Shown here piece after piece: positions 22,526-24,537 of a stretch of DNA of 24,537 bases. Where the stretch lies: assembly GCA_945787305.1 (NCBI GenBank), contig CALZIH010000009.1, positions 1 through 24,537 on the forward strand. The letters run 5' to 3'. The DNA comes from an uncultured Desulfobulbaceae bacterium. Lineage in GTDB: Bacteria > Desulfobacterota > Desulfobulbia > Desulfobulbales > Desulfobulbaceae. The notes beneath the pieces are model-generated. The model searched no databases. It was not told where the DNA came from and saw nothing but the letters and a program-made list of their open reading frames with translations. Position 1 is the first letter of the stretch, and each line of letters starts with the position of its first letter. The position numbers and the translations under genes were made by a program.

Positions 22526-24537
22526 ATGCACAAGATGAAACATAAAACTCTACTAAGGGTAACTGCGCGCGTCATACTCCTGATGGCCATGATACTCATC
22601 CGGCCGATGCCGATCCAAGCGCAAACCTCTTCTTCGCTGGCCGAGATCATCAGCGTACAGGGACTAGTCGAGGTACGCCGTCAAAACTCATGGAAAAAAG
22701 CAGAAGCAAAACAACTGCTTTATGCAAATGACATTGTGCGCACAGGTGAGGACGGAACAGTAAAAATTCTCTCCAATGACGAAAGCCGTATACTGGTCAA
22801 TAAAAACAGCACCTTTGTTATCAAGGAAGTTACCCCGGCAGCGGGCTGGGTAAAGACCCAGCTTGGGAAAATCAGACGATCCTTATATCAGCTTTATCCG
22901 GCACGGGAGGGAAAATCCGGGGAGGTCTCGTTTGAAATCAATAACAAAGATATTGAAGTGAACCTGGAAACCCCGACGATCAAAGCCGGTATTCGGGGAA
23001 CATCGCTGGTATTACAGGTACAGCCGCATCGACTCCACCCCGGTTCATCCCTACCGACAAGCATTTTAACGGTGGTGGAAGGGCAAGTGGAAGCCCAGGG
23101 GCTCACCGGGCCGCAGGATATCGTAACTGCCGCAACCGGCTACCAGGTTATTGCCGAGGCAGGAAAAGCACTTAAACTTGAGCGCCTTACCCTCTCCCCT
23201 ACCGATGCTGTCCAGTGGAGCCTGTATGTACCACCGCTGCTCAATACAACCGGGGAACCCTCGACACAAACCAAATCACCGCAACTTGCCGTCGCCCTGC
23301 AACGGGCACAACAAGCAATACAAAGCGGTAACGCCACCATTGCCATAGATGGTCTGCGAAAATTGAGCCAACGGCATCCGCAGGAACCTGAACCATATCA
23401 ATTGCTGGCTATAGCCCTCTTGGCAGCAAACCAAAAGGATGCGGCCCAAAAAGCCGCCCAACAGGCGGTTGCAATGGCACCGGATTCTCCCTCTGCCGCA
23501 GTTGTGTTAAGCTATACATACCAAGCTCTTTTTGAACTGCCGCAGGCAATGAGGGAAACGCGCAGGGCACTGTCTCTTGATCCTGAAAACGTACTTGCCC
23601 TGACCAATTTGGCGCGACTGCAGTTTGGCGAGGACAATATTTCCGGGGCCAGGGAGACATTGCAGCACGTCAGCAGTCTCGCACCTGAGGATGCCGAAGT
23701 GCTCAACCTGCAGGGGTATGTGTTGCTTGCACAGCGATTCACAGGCGATTCCATAACGAAATTTAAACAGGCCATCCAACGCAACAGTCAACTCGGCGAA
23801 CCCCATCTCGGCCTGTGCCTTGCCTATATGCGGCAAGGCAAACGGGAAGAAGCGTTAAAAGAAATGGCCACCGCCGTTCTGCTTGATCCCCATCGTTCTT
23901 CCTTCTACAGTTATTGGGGTAAAATACTTTCCCAGGCTGGCCGCTTTGACAAGGCCCTTGCGGCCCTCAACCATGCGCAAACCCTCGACCCGCAAGACCC
24001 GACGCCTGAATTTTACAAAGCCATTATCCTGCGGGATCTCTACCGGCCCGGTGAAGCAATCCGGGCATTTAAAAACGCCATCGAACTCAATGACAATCGG
24101 GCCGTTTACAGGTCCCGCTTCCTTCTCGACCAGGACCTGGCGGTAAGAAATGTGAATTTGAGCTATCTGTACAATCAGCTGGGATTCAATGCCTGGGCCA
24201 GAAACAAAGCGCTGGCATCGATAAAGTATGACTACACAAATTTCGACGGCCACCTGTTTTATGCCGGCTCCCTCAATGAACTCGACGGCCGGTCGTATTC
24301 TTTCACCTCAGAGGCTCTCCTTGCCCGTTTTATGCAGCCGGCAAATGCCAACACCTTCAACAATTTTAACAACTACACGGTGCTCTTTGAACAACCCAAG
24401 GCCCAGGCAACCCTTACCGGAGAAATAGGCAGCAATGCGACCTATGGTATAAACGGCGAACTCTCGGGCGCGTTGCCCGATATCAATACCGCCTTCAATA
24501 TCGGTGCTTTCTATGAAGACACGGATAGCTGGAGAGA
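22526..24537 (+). CDS. Secreted FecR-domain TPR protein with beta-barrel-like C-terminus (partial)
   Basis: The open frame of 670 codons reaches the right edge. ATG at 22526 has an AAGG Shine-Dalgarno and lies three bases after the CHASE2-TIR stop, so the two form an operon. A signal peptide covers about 1-32 (cleavage near IQA|Q). A FecR domain at about 38-210 includes GLVEVRR, LYANDIVRTGEDGTVKI, TIKAGIRGTSL and VVEGQVEA. Tetratricopeptide repeats fill about 250-525 (AAQQAVAMAPDSPSA, ALSLDPENVLALTNLARL, EEALKEMATAVLLDP, KALAALNHAQTLDPQDP). After that, alternating residues such as KAQATLTGEIGSNATYGING suggest outer-membrane beta strands. The layout recalls TPR-barrel exporters such as PgaA, but substrate and barrel are not established here. 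Confidence 0.88.
   Translation, partial: MHKMKHKTLLRVTARVILLMAMILIRPMPIQAQTSSSLAEIISVQGLVEVRRQNSWKKAEAKQLLYANDIVRTGEDGTVKILSNDESRILVNKNSTFVIKEVTPAAGWVKTQLGKIRRSLYQLYPAREGKSGEVSFEINNKDIEVNLETPTIKAGIRGTSLVLQVQPHRLHPGSSLPTSILTVVEGQVEAQGLTGPQDIVTAATGYQVIAEAGKALKLERLTLSPTDAVQWSLYVPPLLNTTGEPSTQTKSPQLAVALQRAQQAIQSGNATIAIDGLRKLSQRHPQEPEPYQLLAIALLAANQKDAAQKAAQQAVAMAPDSPSAAVVLSYTYQALFELPQAMRETRRALSLDPENVLALTNLARLQFGEDNISGARETLQHVSSLAPEDAEVLNLQGYVLLAQRFTGDSITKFKQAIQRNSQLGEPHLGLCLAYMRQGKREEALKEMATAVLLDPHRSSFYSYWGKILSQAGRFDKALAALNHAQTLDPQDPTPEFYKAIILRDLYRPGEAIRAFKNAIELNDNRAVYRSRFLLDQDLAVRNVNLSYLYNQLGFNAWARNKALASIKYDYTNFDGHLFYAGSLNELDGRSYSFTSEALLARFMQPANANTFNNFNNYTVLFEQPKAQATLTGEIGSNATYGINGELSGALPDINTAFNIGAFYEDTDSWR

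Noticed and set aside
1..24537. tRNA/rRNA genes, CRISPR arrays, insertion sequences, attachment sites
   Set aside because: No tRNA-like cloverleaf, repeat-spacer array, transposase or flanking direct repeats were seen while reading both strands.

Overview
The window looks like a chromosome segment from a Gram-negative, diaminopimelate-type, probably sulfate-reducing deltaproteobacterium (Desulfobacterota, most likely Desulfobulbales). This placement is inferred from gene order, protein character, a c-di-GMP-I (GEMM-I) riboswitch and the FecR/CHASE2 content; I could not test it by search.

Region 1 (1-18981, all minus strand) is a complete-looking division and cell wall (dcw) cluster. In transcription order it reads mraZ, rsmH, ftsL, ftsI-like, murE-murF fusion, mraY, murD, a 73-aa Cys-rich ORF, murG, murC, murB, ftsQ, ftsA, ftsZ, a radical SAM protein, and the start of a membrane sensor-kinase-like gene that leaves the window at base 1. 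Most junctions overlap or are only a few bases long, so it reads as one operon. It starts from a clear sigma70 promoter (19055-19083) followed by four MraZ boxes at 10-bp period (19011-19045). A second promoter may serve ftsZ in the 198-bp ftsA-ftsZ gap.

Two departures from a normal dcw cluster stand out. There is no ftsW: its usual slot between murD and murG holds a 73-aa zinc-ribbon-like protein. The FtsI homologue keeps its fold landmarks and a C-terminal PASTA domain but lacks all three transpeptidase motifs (SxxK, SxN, KTG). So the locus encodes neither half of an active septal FtsW-FtsI synthase. MurE and MurF are also fused into one chain.

Region 2 (18982-19734) is a 753-bp divergent intergenic region. 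It holds the mraZ promoter and operator facing left. Facing right it holds a strong promoter flanked by an inverted repeat, a c-di-GMP-I riboswitch aptamer, an overlapping intrinsic terminator, and a hairpin that covers the ribosome binding site of the next gene.

Region 3 (19735-24537, plus strand) has three genes of an envelope or signalling character. The first is a secreted protein with a beta-sandwich region and a carboxypeptidase-regulatory-like region, under the riboswitch. The second is a membrane CHASE2 sensor fused to a cytoplasmic TIR domain with its putative catalytic Glu. Three bases later comes a secreted FecR-TPR protein that turns into beta-barrel-like sequence and runs off the right edge. 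The CHASE2-TIR/FecR-TPR pair resembles the known FecR plus CHASE2-cyclase/kinase arrangement, but with TIR as the output domain.
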